A DNA stretch of 64,000 nucleotides from Planosporangium thailandense (GTDB lineage: Bacteria; Actinomycetota; Actinomycetes; Mycobacteriales; Micromonosporaceae), in the NCBI RefSeq assembly GCF_011947195.1, contig NZ_JAATVY010000021.1, forward strand, positions 1 through 64,000, given 5' to 3'. Each line of letters starts with the position of its first letter. Position 1 is the first letter of the stretch. Shown here piece after piece: positions 44,437-54,251 of this stretch. The position numbers were made by a program, and so were the translations under genes. The notes beneath the pieces were generated by a model. The model was not told where the DNA came from and did not search any database. It worked only from the letters and a program-made list of their open reading frames with translations.

Positions 44437-45303
44437 TCAGGAGTTCGATGAGGAGGTGGCGGCGGGATTCGCCGGGGTCGCGGTCACGGTCACGGACTGG
44501 AACGCGAGATCCATCTTGGGGTGGCCACCGCCCGGGGTGGGGTCGAACGCACCGTCGTGGCCGGCGGCGGCCACCTTCTGGACGAGGTCCAGGCCCTTGG
44601 TGACCTTCCCGAAGACGGTGTACTTCGGGTCGAGCGCGGAGCCGTCCTTGTAGACGATGAAGAACTGGCTGCCGTTGGTGTCCGGCCCGCTGTTGGCCAT
44701 GGCCAGGGTGCCCGCCGGGTAGAGATCGGTGCGGGGGCCGGCGCTGGCCGACGGCGAGGGCGACGCATCGGCCGCGGGCGTGGGCATCTTCTCGTCCGGG
44801 AACCGGTACGCCGGGCCGCCGGTGCCGGTGCCCGACGGGTCACCGCACTGCAACACGTAGATACCGCTGGTGCTCAGGCGGTGGCACTTGGTGTTGTCGA
44901 AGAAGTGCTTGCCCGCCAGGTACGCGAAGCTGGCGGCCGTGCAGGGTGCGCCGGCACGGTCCAGCTGCGCCTCGATCACGCCCTGGTTGGTGTTGATCGT
45001 CATCGTCGAGCTGCCGGTCTTGGGGATCCCGCTCGTCGGCGGCTGCCCGACGTCCTTGATGTTGCCGGTGGCGGGGACCGGGGTCCAGGCGCACTCGTCG
45101 GCGGCGGTGGTCTTGGACTTGCTTTTGTGATCGAAGCCGCCGGCGGCCCAGACGATGCCGACCACGACGACGACCACCGCGATCCCGGCGGCGACCGAGG
45201 CCTGGATCTGTCGGCGCCGGCGGGCGGCCGCCGCACGGCGGGCGGCCTGGCGCTCGTACTTGGCGCGGGCCAGCGCGCGCTGCCGGGACTTGCTTGGCGC
45301 CAC
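44437..45303 (-). CDS. Membrane-anchored cyclophilin-type peptidyl-prolyl isomerase (2)
   Basis: A 288-residue paralogue of the next gene downstream, with the same layout: Arg/Ala-rich cytoplasmic lead, TM helix (SVAAGIAVVVVVVGIVWAAGGF), linker, and cyclophilin domain (FFDNTKCHRLSTSGIYVLQCGDPSGTGTGGP, GTLAMANSGPDTNGSQFFIVYKDGS). The domain is interrupted by a short Ala/Ser/Pro insertion (TPAADASPSPSASAGPRTD). The GTG at 45303 has AAGGGGG upstream, so the longer frame is not used. The two genes are 37 bp apart and probably an operon born of tandem duplication. Confidence 0.92.
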   Translation of the reverse strand: MAPSKSRQRALARAKYERQAARRAAAARRRRQIQASVAAGIAVVVVVVGIVWAAGGFDHKSKSKTTAADECAWTPVPATGNIKDVGQPPTSGIPKTGSSTMTINTNQGVIEAQLDRAGAPCTAASFAYLAGKHFFDNTKCHRLSTSGIYVLQCGDPSGTGTGGPAYRFPDEKMPTPAADASPSPSASAGPRTDLYPAGTLAMANSGPDTNGSQFFIVYKDGSALDPKYTVFGKVTKGLDLVQKVAAAGHDGAFDPTPGGGHPKMDLAFQSVTVTATPANPAATSSSNS

Positions 45304-45644
45304 CGGACGCCCCCTTCCCAACTTCGTCGACAACGGTGAGGCGCATGCCACACGCCGGCTCAAGAGTGTAACGGCCAGGTCAGGCCGGCTGGTGACAGCG
45401 GCGGCTGTCGCGCCGATCAGGGGACGTCGATCAAGGCCCGCCGGTCGCCGGCGAATTCCGGTTGAGCGATGGCGGATCGAGGCCGGACGCTCAACTATGT
45501 GTCACGGCGGCGGGAGCTGGCTGGGAATTGGCCGGGAAAGAGCTGGGAGAGCCGGCCGGGACCGCGTCCGGGCGCGCGGATAGGCTCGGATAGCCGCGCG
45601 GTGCGGCGCGCACACCGCAAGGTGCACAGGGAGGGGTCGAGGGT
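45304..45644. other. Non-coding divergent region
   Basis: 341 bp between the cyclophilin and MBL-fold genes. It contains a plausible -10 (TAGGCT, 45581-45586) for the MBL gene, inside a 7-bp inverted repeat CGCGCGG/CCGCGCG (45573-45600) whose centre carries ATAG twice. No RNA gene or coding frame is supported. Confidence 0.5.
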
Positions 45645-46334
45645 TTGCTGGTCGCCGGATTTCCCGCGCAGGCGTTCGGGACGAACTGCTACGTCATCGC
45701 GCCCGCAGCGGGCGAGCAGTGCGTGGTGGTCGACCCGGGCATCGGCGTGGTCGACGCGCTCGACGAGGTGCTGGCCGAGCACCGGCTGCAGCCGGTGGCG
45801 GTGCTGCTGACCCACGGGCACCTGGACCACACGTTCTCGGTGACGCCCGTCTGCGGCGCCCGCGGTGCGACCGCCTACATCCACCCGGCCGACCGGGAGC
45901 TGCTCGCCGACCCGGCCAAGGGGCTGTCGGCCGACATGACCGCGCTCTTCGGCGGCCGTCTGCCGTGGACCGAGCCCGACGACGTCGCCGAGCTGCCGGA
46001 CGGCGGCGCGATCACGATCGCCGGCCTCGAGATCACCGTCGACCACGCGCCGGGCCATACCGGCGGGTCGGTGATGTTCCGGCTGCCCGGCGACGACGCG
46101 CCGCTGTGCTTCAGCGGCGACGTGCTGTTCGCCGGCTCGATCGGGCGTACCGACCTGCCGGGCGGCAGTTCCGCGGCGATGATGACGAGCCTTCGTGACA
46201 AGGTCCTCCCGCTCGCCGACGAGACGATCGTCCTGCCCGGCCACGGCCCCCAGACGACCATCGGCCGCGAGCGCGCCACCAACCCGTACCTGCGGGAGGC
46301 GCAGGGCGCGGCCTTTCCGACCCGAGGCTGGTAG
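45645..46334 (+). CDS. Metallo-beta-lactamase-fold hydrolase (glyoxalase II-like)
   Basis: A 229-residue zinc hydrolase. The metal motif THGHLDHTFS (HxHxDH) is complete, with further ligands in HAPGHTGGSV and GDVLFAGSIGR, and the final histidine in VLPGHGPQT. It resembles Rv2581c, which lies in the same place between the cyclophilin and hisS and is annotated as a possible glyoxalase II; the substrate is not proven. The TTG start has GGGAGGGG upstream. hisS starts 8 bp after the stop. Confidence 0.88.
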   Translation: MLVAGFPAQAFGTNCYVIAPAAGEQCVVVDPGIGVVDALDEVLAEHRLQPVAVLLTHGHLDHTFSVTPVCGARGATAYIHPADRELLADPAKGLSADMTALFGGRLPWTEPDDVAELPDGGAITIAGLEITVDHAPGHTGGSVMFRLPGDDAPLCFSGDVLFAGSIGRTDLPGGSSAAMMTSLRDKVLPLADETIVLPGHGPQTTIGRERATNPYLREAQGAAFPTRGW

Positions 46335-46342
46335 AGACTTCC

Positions 46343-47668
46343 ATGACCCGTCCCAAGCCGATCAGCGGCTTCCCCGAGTGGCTGCCACCGCAGCGGATGA
46401 TCGAGCAGTACGTCGTGGACCGCATCCGCGACACCTTCGAGCTGTACGGCTTCGCGCCGTTGGAGACCCGGGCGGTCGAGCCGCTCGACCAGCTCCTGCG
46501 CAAGGGTGAGACCTCGAAAGAGGTGTATGTCCTGCGCCGGCTGCAGGCCGACCCCGACGCACCCGACGACGACGCGCTCGGCCTGCATTTCGACCTCACC
46601 GTCCCGTTCGCCCGGTTCGTCCTTGAGAACGCCGGGAAGCTTCAGTTTCCGTTCCGGCGCTACCAGATCCAGAAGGTGTGGCGCGGTGAACGGCCCCAGG
46701 AGGGGCGCTACCGTGAGTTCCTGCAGGCCGACATCGACGTCGTCGACCGCGACACCCTGCCGTTCCACTACGAAGCCGAGATGCCGCTCGTCGTCGCCGA
46801 CGCGCTGGGGGGCCTGCCGATCCCGCCGATCCGCATTCAGGTCAACAACCGCAAGGTCTGCGAGGGCTTCTACCGCGGGGTCGGCATCGGCGACCCCGAG
46901 GCGGCCCTGCGTGCGGTCGACAAGCTCGACAAGATCGGACCTGATCGGGTGGCGGACCTGCTGGTGGAGACCGCCGGTGCGACCCAGGCGCAGGCCAAGG
47001 CCGCGCTGGCGCTGGCCGAGATCTCGGCGGGGGACGCCTCCTTCGCGGACGCCGTCCGCGCCCTCGGCGTCTCCGACCCGCTGCTCGACGAGGGCCTCGC
47101 CGAGCTGGTCCGGGTCGTGGAGACCGCGAACGAGCACGCGCCCGGGCTGCTGGTCGCCGACCTGAAGATCGCCCGAGGCCTCGACTACTACACCGGCACG
47201 GTCTACGAGACCCAGCTGCGCGGGTACGAGAAGTTCGGCTCGATCTGCTCCGGCGGCCGGTACGACAACCTCGCCTCCAGCGGCACCGAGCGGTACCCCG
47301 GCGTCGGCATCTCCATCGGTGTCTCCCGCATGCTCGGCCTGCTCTTCGGCCACGACGCGCTGACGATCAGCCGGCAGGTGCCGACGTGCGTGCTGGTCGC
47401 CCTGCCGACCGAGGCCGACCGCCCGGCGTGCGAGCGGATCGCGCGGGCCCTGCGCGGGCGGGGCATCGCCACCGAGGTGGCGGCGGCCCCGGTCAAGTAC
47501 GGCAAGCAGATCCGGTACGCCGAGCGGCGCGGGATCCCGTACGTCTGGTTCCCTGGCGAGCCCGACGAGGTCAAGGACATCCGCTCCGGCGACCAGGCCC
47601 AGGCGGACGCCTCGACATGGCAGCCGCCGGCGGTGGACCTGCGGCCGCGGATCAGCGGGCGGTCCTGA
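46343..47668 (+). CDS. hisS: Histidyl-tRNA synthetase
   Basis: A 441-residue class II synthetase. KPISGFPEWLPPQRMIEQYVVDRIRDTFELYGFAPLETRAVEPLDQLLRKG (motif 1 region), LHFDLTVPFARFV and RYQIQKVWRGERPQEGRYREFLQADIDVV (motif 2), the histidine-specific ARGLDYYTGTVYE, and GGRYDNL with GVGISIGVSR (motif 3). The C-terminal anticodon domain follows. It sits 8 bp after the MBL-fold gene, the conserved mycobacterial order. Confidence 0.97.
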   Translation: MTRPKPISGFPEWLPPQRMIEQYVVDRIRDTFELYGFAPLETRAVEPLDQLLRKGETSKEVYVLRRLQADPDAPDDDALGLHFDLTVPFARFVLENAGKLQFPFRRYQIQKVWRGERPQEGRYREFLQADIDVVDRDTLPFHYEAEMPLVVADALGGLPIPPIRIQVNNRKVCEGFYRGVGIGDPEAALRAVDKLDKIGPDRVADLLVETAGATQAQAKAALALAEISAGDASFADAVRALGVSDPLLDEGLAELVRVVETANEHAPGLLVADLKIARGLDYYTGTVYETQLRGYEKFGSICSGGRYDNLASSGTERYPGVGISIGVSRMLGLLFGHDALTISRQVPTCVLVALPTEADRPACERIARALRGRGIATEVAAAPVKYGKQIRYAERRGIPYVWFPGEPDEVKDIRSGDQAQADASTWQPPAVDLRPRISGRS

Positions 47669-47816
47669 TCCGGGGCCGTGCACCCGCCGGGAACTTGATT
47701 GCGGGTCGGGCGGGGGTGTTTGCTGGGGACGTGCAATCGCCGAGCCCGATGAGTCGACCGTCACCGCCGCGCTCGGCACCGGAGCTTCCGCCCGATTCGC
47801 CCCGGGTGGGGGTGCC

Positions 47817-48626
47817 ATGGCCGCCGCGCTCGGCGTCGTCGGCGGGGCTGGCCGCCTCGTGACGCTGACCTGGAAGGTCGAGACAGAGCTGCCGGTGGCG
47901 GTCATCCGGTTCGAAGGAGTTCTCGACGTCGACACGGCGCCCGAGGTGCGGCTGGCCGTCGCGACCGCCCTTGCGCTCCAGCCGGCCGCGGTGGTGGCCG
48001 ATCTGGCCGGGCTGACCGCCGCCGCCGCCGACGACGACCTCACGGTCTTCGCCGCCTGTGCCCGGTCCGCGGCGGCGTGGCCGGGCTGTCCGGTGGCGCT
48101 CAGCGGCCCACCTGACGCGGTCGCGGCGGGGCTCGCCCGGATGTCGGTCAACCGGTCGGCCGTCATCCACCCGGACCTCGACCACGCGCTGGCCGCCCTG
48201 GAAGCGGTGCCGCCGCCGCTGCGGTTCCGGCAGCGGCTGACCGCCGCGCCGTCGATCACGGGGCCGGCCGCGCGCGCGATGGTCGTGGCGGCCTGCGAGG
48301 CGTGGGGCGTCAACGCGGCCGCCGGGCTGGAGCAGGTGGCCAACCGGGCCGAACTGGTCGTCACCGAGCTCGTCAGCAACGCGATCATCCATGCGAAGAC
48401 CGAGCTGGAGGTGGTGGTCGCGCTTCGCGAGCCGTTTCTGCACATCTCCGTGGCCGACGGCAGCCCAGCCCCGCCCCGGTTGCTGTCGCCCGACGCACCG
48501 GACACGATCGGTGGCCGCGGGCTGATCCTCGTCGAGACGCTGACGACGAAGTGGGGTTACCTGCCGACGCGCGACGGCAAGGTGGTCTGGACCATGATGC
48601 GGCTCGGGCCGCCGCCGGTACGGTGA
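47817..48626 (+). CDS. STAS-HATPase fusion (anti-sigma regulatory type)
   Basis: A 269-residue protein joining two halves of a partner-switching system. Residues about 16-125 form a STAS-like domain (LPVAVIRFEGVLDVDTAPEVRLAVATALALQPAAVVADLAGLT). The usual phosphorylated serine position is occupied by AAAADDD, so it may not be a switchable anti-anti-sigma factor. Residues about 140-265 form an RsbW/SpoIIAB-like HATPase with ELVVTELVSNAIIHAKTELEV, VADGSPAPP and GGRGLILVETLTTKWG. No sigma factor gene is adjacent. ATG 47817 has GTGGGGG upstream; a GTG 14 codons later is possible. Confidence 0.8.
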   Translation: MAAALGVVGGAGRLVTLTWKVETELPVAVIRFEGVLDVDTAPEVRLAVATALALQPAAVVADLAGLTAAAADDDLTVFAACARSAAAWPGCPVALSGPPDAVAAGLARMSVNRSAVIHPDLDHALAALEAVPPPLRFRQRLTAAPSITGPAARAMVVAACEAWGVNAAAGLEQVANRAELVVTELVSNAIIHAKTELEVVVALREPFLHISVADGSPAPPRLLSPDAPDTIGGRGLILVETLTTKWGYLPTRDGKVVWTMMRLGPPPVR

Positions 48627-48757
48627 ACCGGCCCATTCACGGCACCCGGGGTGGCGGCACGCGGCCGCTCCACGGGCTGAGAGAATTCCGTAGGACCTGA
48701 GAAAGTCCGCGCGCTAGTTTTGCCCAAAACGGGCGAGGCCATGAAGGAGAAGTACCC

Positions 48758-50608
48758 GTGATCCGTACCCATGACGCCGGCACGCTGCGCGCTGCCGACG
48801 CCGGCACGACCGTGACGCTCGCCGGTTGGGTGGCCCGCCGGCGCGATCACGGCGGGGTGATCTTCGTGGATCTGCGGGACGCCTCCGGCATCGTGCAGGT
48901 CGTGTTCCGAGGAGCGGAAGCGATCGAGGACCAGGAGCTCAGCCGGGAAGAGATGGCGGGCATGAGCGAAGCTCATGCCCTGCGCAACGAGTTCTGCGTG
49001 CTCGTGACCGGCGAGGTGCAGCGCCGGCCGGCCGGCAACGAGAACCCCGAGCTGCCCACCGGCGAGATCGAGGTCAACGCCGCCGAGCTGACGATCCTGT
49101 CCGAGGCGGCTCCGCTGCCGCTGCCCGTCGACGACACCGTCGAGGCCAGCGACGACATCCGGCTCAAGTACCGGTACCTGGACCTGCGCCGCAGCGGCCC
49201 GGCACGGGCGCTGCGCCTTCGCTCGAAGGCCAACCAGATCGCCCGTACGGTCCTGCACGACCGGGACTTCGTCGAGATCGAGACGCCGACGCTGACCCGT
49301 TCCACGCCCGAGGGCGCCCGCGACTTCCTCGTGCCGGTGCGGCTGCAGCCCGGCACCTGGTACGCGCTGCCGCAGTCGCCGCAGCTGTTCAAGCAGCTGC
49401 TGATGGTCGGCGGCATGGAGCGGTACTACCAGATCGCCCGCTGCTACCGCGACGAGGACTTCCGCGCCGACCGGCAGCCGGAGTTCACCCAGCTCGACAT
49501 CGAGATGTCGTTCGTGACCCAGGAGGACGTGATCGCGCTCGGCGAGGCGATCGTGTCGGCGCTCTGGCGCGAGCTGGCCGGCCACGAGATCAGCACGCCG
49601 ATCCCGCGGATCACCTGGCACGAGGCGATGGACCGGTACGGCTCGGACAAGCCGGACCTGCGCTACGGGCTGGAGCTGACCGAGCTGACCGACTACCTGC
49701 GCGGCACCGAGTTCCGGGTGTTCGCCAGCGCCATCGACGCCGGCGGGTACGTCGGCGCGGTCGTGATGCCCGGCGGCGCGTCCCAGACCCGCAAGGAGCT
49801 GGACGGCTGGCAGGACTGGGCGAAGGCGCGCGGGGCGCGCGGCCTGGCGTACGTGGTGCTCGACGCGGAGACCGGCGAGCCCCGGGGCCCGGTGGCCAAG
49901 AACCTCTCGGCCGAGCACCTCGCCGGCCTGGCCGCCGCCGTCCAGGCCAAGCCCGGTGACGCGATCTTCTTCGCCGCGTCCGGCGAGCGGCGGGAGGCGC
50001 AGGAGCTGCTCGGCGCGGCCCGCCAGGAGATCGCCCGGCGCACCGGCCTCATCGACGAGGGCGCCTGGGCGTTCTGCTGGGTGGTCGACGCGCCGATGTT
50101 CGAGCGCGCCGACGACGGCGGCTGGACCGCCGTGCACCACCCGTTCACCTCGCCCAACGCCGAGTGGATCGACCGGTTCGAGGAGGCGCCCGACCGGGCC
50201 CTCGCCTACGCGTACGACATCGTCTGCAACGGCAACGAGATCGGTGGCGGATCGGTGCGTATCCACCGCGCCGATGTCCAGCGCCGCGTGTTCGACCTGC
50301 TCGGCATCACCCCGGAGGAGGCGAACGAGAAGTTCGGCTTCCTGCTGGAGGCGTTCAAGTACGGTCCGCCGCCGCACGCCGGCATCGCGTTCGGCTGGGA
50401 CCGGGTGACCATGCTGCTGGCCGGCGCCGACTCGATCCGCGAGGTCATCGCGTTCCCGAAGACCCGCGGCGGGTACGACCCGCTGACCGGGGCGCCCACC
50501 CCGATCACGTCGCAGCAGCGCGCCGAGGCGGGCGTGGACGCCAAGCCGAAGACGGCGGCCATCCCGGGCACGTCCGGGGAAGCCGTGCCGGTGGAGCACT
50601 CCCGCTGA
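48758..50608 (+). CDS. aspS: Aspartyl-tRNA synthetase (probably non-discriminating, Asp/Asn)
   Basis: A 616-residue class IIb synthetase of bacterial type. N-terminal OB fold ([39 protein letters not shown]), motif 1, flipping-loop and motif 2 ([63 protein letters not shown]), the GAD insertion, and motif 3 ([27 protein letters not shown]). GTG start with GGAG. Many actinobacterial AspRS enzymes also charge tRNA-Asn; that is known of the lineage and not tested here. A short tandem repeat starts at its stop codon. Confidence 0.96.
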   Translation: MIRTHDAGTLRAADAGTTVTLAGWVARRRDHGGVIFVDLRDASGIVQVVFRGAEAIEDQELSREEMAGMSEAHALRNEFCVLVTGEVQRRPAGNENPELPTGEIEVNAAELTILSEAAPLPLPVDDTVEASDDIRLKYRYLDLRRSGPARALRLRSKANQIARTVLHDRDFVEIETPTLTRSTPEGARDFLVPVRLQPGTWYALPQSPQLFKQLLMVGGMERYYQIARCYRDEDFRADRQPEFTQLDIEMSFVTQEDVIALGEAIVSALWRELAGHEISTPIPRITWHEAMDRYGSDKPDLRYGLELTELTDYLRGTEFRVFASAIDAGGYVGAVVMPGGASQTRKELDGWQDWAKARGARGLAYVVLDAETGEPRGPVAKNLSAEHLAGLAAAVQAKPGDAIFFAASGERREAQELLGAARQEIARRTGLIDEGAWAFCWVVDAPMFERADDGGWTAVHHPFTSPNAEWIDRFEEAPDRALAYAYDIVCNGNEIGGGSVRIHRADVQRRVFDLLGITPEEANEKFGFLLEAFKYGPPPHAGIAFGWDRVTMLLAGADSIREVIAFPKTRGGYDPLTGAPTPITSQQRAEAGVDAKPKTAAIPGTSGEAVPVEHSR

Positions 50609-50680
50609 CGCCGCGCTGACAAGCTGACGCCGCCTGTTCTGACAAGCTGACGCCGCCGTTCTGACGAGCTGACGCCGCTC
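50604..50680 (+). repeat. Imperfect tandem repeat at the aspS stop codon
   Basis: GCTGACGCCGC recurs at 50604, 50623, 50646 and 50668, mostly with CTGACAA or CTGACGA between, giving an irregular 19-23-bp unit. The first copy holds the aspS stop TGA (50606-50608). Confidence 0.75.
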
Positions 50681-50704
50681 CGGCGGCCGGGTCGCAGGAC
50701 CGCA

Positions 50705-50753
50705 CTCGGGCCGCCGCCGTCCACGATCACGCCGTGGACGGCGGCGGCCCGAG
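50705..50753. terminator. Strong hairpin after aspS
   Basis: Perfect 21-bp inverted repeat, arm starting CTCGGGCCGCCGCCG, with a 7-nt loop ATCACGC. It separates aspS from the acyltransferase gene. Confidence 0.8.
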
Positions 50754-50830
50754 CGTTGCCGGCGGCGAGGCGCGCCGTCCTGCGCGGCATCACTCCCATA
50801 TCCGGGTGAAACGGACATCGTTGATAAGGC

Positions 50831-51967
50831 GTGGTTCTTTCTCCCGAGACCGTTGCGGTCGACGCACCCGTGCCGAGCCGGCCGGCGAAGCCGGCCGATG
50901 CGCCCACCGGCCGGGTCGCCGTCGTCGACGGGCTGCGGCTGGTCGCCGCCGTGATGGTGATGGCGTACCACTACTCGTTCCACGCGCCGAACACGGCGTG
51001 GGGCGGCCGCTCGACCGCGCTCTTCCCGCATACGGCGCTGGTCACCGGGTTCGGCTGGCTCGGCGTCGAGCTGTTCTTCATCATCAGCGGGTTCGTGATC
51101 TGTCTGAGCGCGTGGGACCGCGGCGTCGGCCAGTTCTTCGTGTCCCGGGTCGTCCGGTTGTTTCCGGCGTACTGCTTCGCGGTGGTCGCCACCGCGGTGG
51201 TGGTCTACGCGATCGGTGACGGCCATCCGCATCCGCCGCTGACCGACCTGTTCGTCAACCTGACGATGCTGGAGCGGCCCCTGGGCGTGCCCGAGGTCGA
51301 CGGGGTGTACTGGACGCTCTGGTCGGAACTGCACTTCTACCTGCTGTTCGCCATCGTCGTGTGGCGCGGGCTGACCTACCGCCGCGCGGTGACGTTCTGC
51401 GTCGGGTGGCTCGCCCTCTCGGCGATGGTCGCGACCGCGCCGGACAAGCTGGCGCACATCCTCGTCGGCGACGACATGTCGGCGTTCTTCGTGGCCGGGA
51501 TCGCCTTCTACCTGATGTACCGGTTCGGCCAGAACCTGCTGCTGTGGGGCATCGTCGGTGTCTCGTGGGCGGTCGGTCTGCACCGCGTCTGGCCGACCGC
51601 GCTGGGGGTGGAGCGGTCCGGTCCGCTGTCACTGCACGGGGTGATCCTCGTGGTCACCGCTGCGTTCGCGGTGATGGCCGCCGTCGCGCTGCGCAAGCTG
51701 TCGTGGATCCGCGGCGGCTGGCTGACCGTCGCCGGCTCGCTCACCTACCCGCTGTACCTGCTCCACCAGCAGATCGGGTGGGCGGTCCTGGCCCGTCTGC
51801 ACCACCACGTGCCCCGGTGGCCGCTGCTGATCGGACTGAGCGCGGCGATGCTCGCGATCGCCTGGCTCGTACACCGGATCGTGGAGCGCCCGCTCGCCCC
51901 GGTGCTCAGGCGCCGGCTGACCGACGCGCTGGCGCAGATACGCGGCGGCGACGAGCCTGTCGGCTAG
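50831..51967 (+). CDS. Acyltransferase-3 family membrane protein (OafA/NodX-like)
   Basis: A 378-residue polytopic membrane enzyme with about ten hydrophobic helices. The family start [21 protein letters not shown] carries the catalytic-type histidine, with [39 protein letters not shown] and [19 protein letters not shown] following. Such proteins O-acetylate or acylate extracellular sugars or antibiotics using cytoplasmic acyl-CoA. The GTG start lacks a strong ribosome site. It is not part of the conserved backbone order and follows a terminator, so it is probably lineage-specific. The target is unknown. Confidence 0.87.
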   Translation: MVLSPETVAVDAPVPSRPAKPADAPTGRVAVVDGLRLVAAVMVMAYHYSFHAPNTAWGGRSTALFPHTALVTGFGWLGVELFFIISGFVICLSAWDRGVGQFFVSRVVRLFPAYCFAVVATAVVVYAIGDGHPHPPLTDLFVNLTMLERPLGVPEVDGVYWTLWSELHFYLLFAIVVWRGLTYRRAVTFCVGWLALSAMVATAPDKLAHILVGDDMSAFFVAGIAFYLMYRFGQNLLLWGIVGVSWAVGLHRVWPTALGVERSGPLSLHGVILVVTAAFAVMAAVALRKLSWIRGGWLTVAGSLTYPLYLLHQQIGWAVLARLHHHVPRWPLLIGLSAAMLAIAWLVHRIVERPLAPVLRRRLTDALAQIRGGDEPVG

Positions 51968-51998
51968 CCGGGGCGGGTGCGCAGGTACTCTCTGCGCG

Positions 51999-53366
51999 GT
52001 GGACAACGCGGGACTTTTCGAGCTCGGGGGATCGGCACCCGTTGACGCGGCGGGGGACGCCAGCTTCGAGCCGCCGGCGGGGGACGCGCCGCTGGCGGCG
52101 CGCATGCGTCCGCGTACCCTCGACGAGCTCGTCGGCCAGGGGCACCTGCTCACGCCCGGTGCGCCGCTGCGCCGCCTGGTCGAGGGCGACACCCCGATGT
52201 CGGTCATCCTGTGGGGGCCGCCCGGCTGCGGCAAGACCACGATCGCGCATCTGGTCGCCGGGGCGACCAACCGGCGCTTCGTGGCGATGTCGGCGCTGTC
52301 GGCCGGGGTGAAGGACGTGCGGGCGGTCATCGCCGAGGCCCGACGGACCCGCCGCTCCGGCGGGGCGCAGACCGTGCTGTTCATCGACGAGGTGCACCGC
52401 TTTTCCAAGACGCAGCAGGACTCGCTGCTCGCCGCGGTGGAGGACCGTACGGTCACGTTGCTCGCCGCGACGACCGAGAACCCGTACTTTTCGGTGATCT
52501 CGCCGCTGCTGTCGCGCTGCGTGCTGCTCACCCTGCAGCCGCTCGGCGACGACCAGGTGCGCACGCTGCTGCGGCGCGCGCTCTCCGACGAGCGCGGGCT
52601 GGGTGGCGCGGTCACGCTCTCGGCCGAGGCCGAGGACCATCTGGTACGCCTGGCCGGCGGTGACACGCGCAAGGCGCTCACGGCCCTCGAGGCGGCCGCG
52701 AGCGGCGCGCAGGCGCAGGGGCTGACCGAGATCGACCTGGCGACCGCGGAGAAGGCGGTCGACGTGGCGGCGTTGCGCTACGACCGGGCGGGCGACGCGC
52801 ATTACGACGTGGTGAGCGCCTTCATCAAGAGCATGCGCGGCTCGGACGTCGACGCCGCGCTGCACTGGCTGGCCCGCATGCTGGTGGCGGGGGAGGACCC
52901 CCGGTTCATCGCCCGCCGCATGGTGATCTTCGCGAGTGAGGACGTGGGCATGGCCGACCCGATGGCGCTGGTGGTGGCGAACGCCGCCGCACACGCCGTG
53001 GAGTACGTCGGCATGCCGGAGGTGCAGCTCAACCTCGCGCAGGCGGTGATTCACCTGGCCACCGCCCCGAAATCCAACCGGGTCACCACCGCCATCGGGG
53101 CGGCGATGGCCGACGTGCGGGCCGGGCTGGGCGGTCCGGTCCCGGCACACCTGCGGGACGCCCACTACCAGGGCTCACGCGGGCTGGGGCACGGTGTGGG
53201 GTACGCGTACCCGCACGACGACGCCCGGGGCGTCGTCACCCAGCAGTACCCGCCGGACCAGGTGGTCGGCCGTGACTACTACGACCCGACGAACCACGGT
53301 GCCGAGCGGGCGGTGGCCGAGCGGGTGGTCCGGCTACGTCGGATCGTGCGCAGGGACGGTCAGTAA
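51999..53366 (+). CDS. rarA: Replication-associated recombination AAA+ ATPase RarA (MgsA)
   Basis: A 455-residue clamp-loader-like ATPase. [20 protein letters not shown], Walker [10 protein letters not shown], Walker [20 protein letters not shown], sensor [17 protein letters not shown], and the C-terminal oligomerisation domain ([73 protein letters not shown]). It acts at stalled forks with SSB. GTG start. It lies downstream of aspS as in mycobacteria. Confidence 0.95.
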   Translation: MDNAGLFELGGSAPVDAAGDASFEPPAGDAPLAARMRPRTLDELVGQGHLLTPGAPLRRLVEGDTPMSVILWGPPGCGKTTIAHLVAGATNRRFVAMSALSAGVKDVRAVIAEARRTRRSGGAQTVLFIDEVHRFSKTQQDSLLAAVEDRTVTLLAATTENPYFSVISPLLSRCVLLTLQPLGDDQVRTLLRRALSDERGLGGAVTLSAEAEDHLVRLAGGDTRKALTALEAAASGAQAQGLTEIDLATAEKAVDVAALRYDRAGDAHYDVVSAFIKSMRGSDVDAALHWLARMLVAGEDPRFIARRMVIFASEDVGMADPMALVVANAAAHAVEYVGMPEVQLNLAQAVIHLATAPKSNRVTTAIGAAMADVRAGLGGPVPAHLRDAHYQGSRGLGHGVGYAYPHDDARGVVTQQYPPDQVVGRDYYDPTNHGAERAVAERVVRLRRIVRRDGQ

Positions 53367-53513
53367 CCGCGGCGGTGTTACGGCAAGCACATCGTCACGC
53401 GGTCGTCGTCACATCGGACGCCGACACGGGAAGCCGCGGCGCGCTGTGTCGATGCCGACGGTAGGGTCTTGCGAAGTTGGCGGAATGTCTCGGCGTGGCC
53501 GAAGGAGGAAGTC

Positions 53514-53978
53514 GTGCAGTTGCATGGCTGGGAGATAGCGCTGCTGATCGTGTCCGGCGCGTTCGCGTTGCTCGTGCTCGCCCTGATCGTGCCGATCCTG
53601 CGGCTGCGGCACACGGTCGACGCGGCGAGCCGGACCCTGCGCGACGTGGCCGACGTGACCGGCCCCATGCTCGGTAACGTCAACACGACGATCGCGAACG
53701 TCAACACCGCCCTGGGCCAGGTGCAGACCTCGCTCGACGGCGTCAATCTCCAGCTCGCGCGGCTGGACACCATCACCGAGCACGTACAGCACGTCACCGC
53801 CAACGTGGCCAACCTGTCGACCGTCGTGACCGCCGCGGCGGCCAACCCGCTGGTCAAGGTCGCCGCCCTCGGCTACGGCGTGCGCAGCGCCGCGGCCAAG
53901 CGCCGGCGGGCCGACGAGGAGGCCGAGGTCCGCAGCGAGCTCAAGCGGCGGCGCCGGGCCGGCCGCCACGGCGCCTGA
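53514..53978 (+). CDS. DUF948-type membrane-anchored coiled-coil protein
   Basis: A 154-residue protein with one N-terminal TM helix (WEIALLIVSGAFALLVLALIVPIL) followed by a long amphipathic helix with Asn/Val/Leu heptads (NVNTTIANVNTALGQVQTSLDGVNLQLARLDTITEHVQHVTANVANL) and a basic tail. This is the DUF948 layout. GTG 53514 is chosen because AGGAGG lies five bases before it; the open frame extends 15 codons further without a ribosome site. It forms an operon with the 86-residue protein and alaS. Function unknown. Confidence 0.82.
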   Translation: MQLHGWEIALLIVSGAFALLVLALIVPILRLRHTVDAASRTLRDVADVTGPMLGNVNTTIANVNTALGQVQTSLDGVNLQLARLDTITEHVQHVTANVANLSTVVTAAAANPLVKVAALGYGVRSAAAKRRRADEEAEVRSELKRRRRAGRHGA

Positions 53979-53990
53979 GGAAGGATTCGC

Positions 53991-54251
53991 ATGCGACGTC
54001 TGTTGTGGCTCGGGGTGGGTCTCGCCGTCGGGGCGCTGGTGGTCCGGGCGGTCAACAAGAAGATGCAGGCGCTGACTCCGGCCTCGCTCGCCGGCACCGT
54101 CCAGCAATCCGCTGTCGGGCTGCTCGACGAGGTGCGTAGCTTTGTAGAGGACGTGCGCTCGGCCGCGGCCGAGCGCGAGGCCGAGATCCACGAGGCGTTC
54201 AGCGCGGGCGCCCTATTCGACGAGTACGACGCAGAAGGAAACCAGGACTGA
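53991..54251 (+). CDS. Small conserved membrane protein upstream of alaS
   Basis: An 86-residue protein: short hydrophobic N-terminus ([20 protein letters not shown]), then a helical soluble part ([39 protein letters not shown]). It resembles the small DUF6167-type proteins found between the DUF948 gene and alaS in actinobacteria. Its TGA overlaps the alaS ATG (TGATG), so it is translationally coupled to alaS. Function unknown. Confidence 0.75.
   Translation: MRRLLWLGVGLAVGALVVRAVNKKMQALTPASLAGTVQQSAVGLLDEVRSFVEDVRSAAAEREAEIHEAFSAGALFDEYDAEGNQD

Noticed and set aside
47680-47720. Stress-sigma (SigB/SigF or ECF-like) promoter before the STAS-HATPase gene
   Set aside because: GGGAAC and GGGTGTT are present, but the spacing and the second element do not fit a consensus well enough.
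48676-48703. GCTGAGAG and CCTGAGAA 20 bp apart upstream of aspS as further response-regulator sites
   Set aside because: A single exact 8-mer is expected by chance in a window of this size, and there is no 11-bp phasing.
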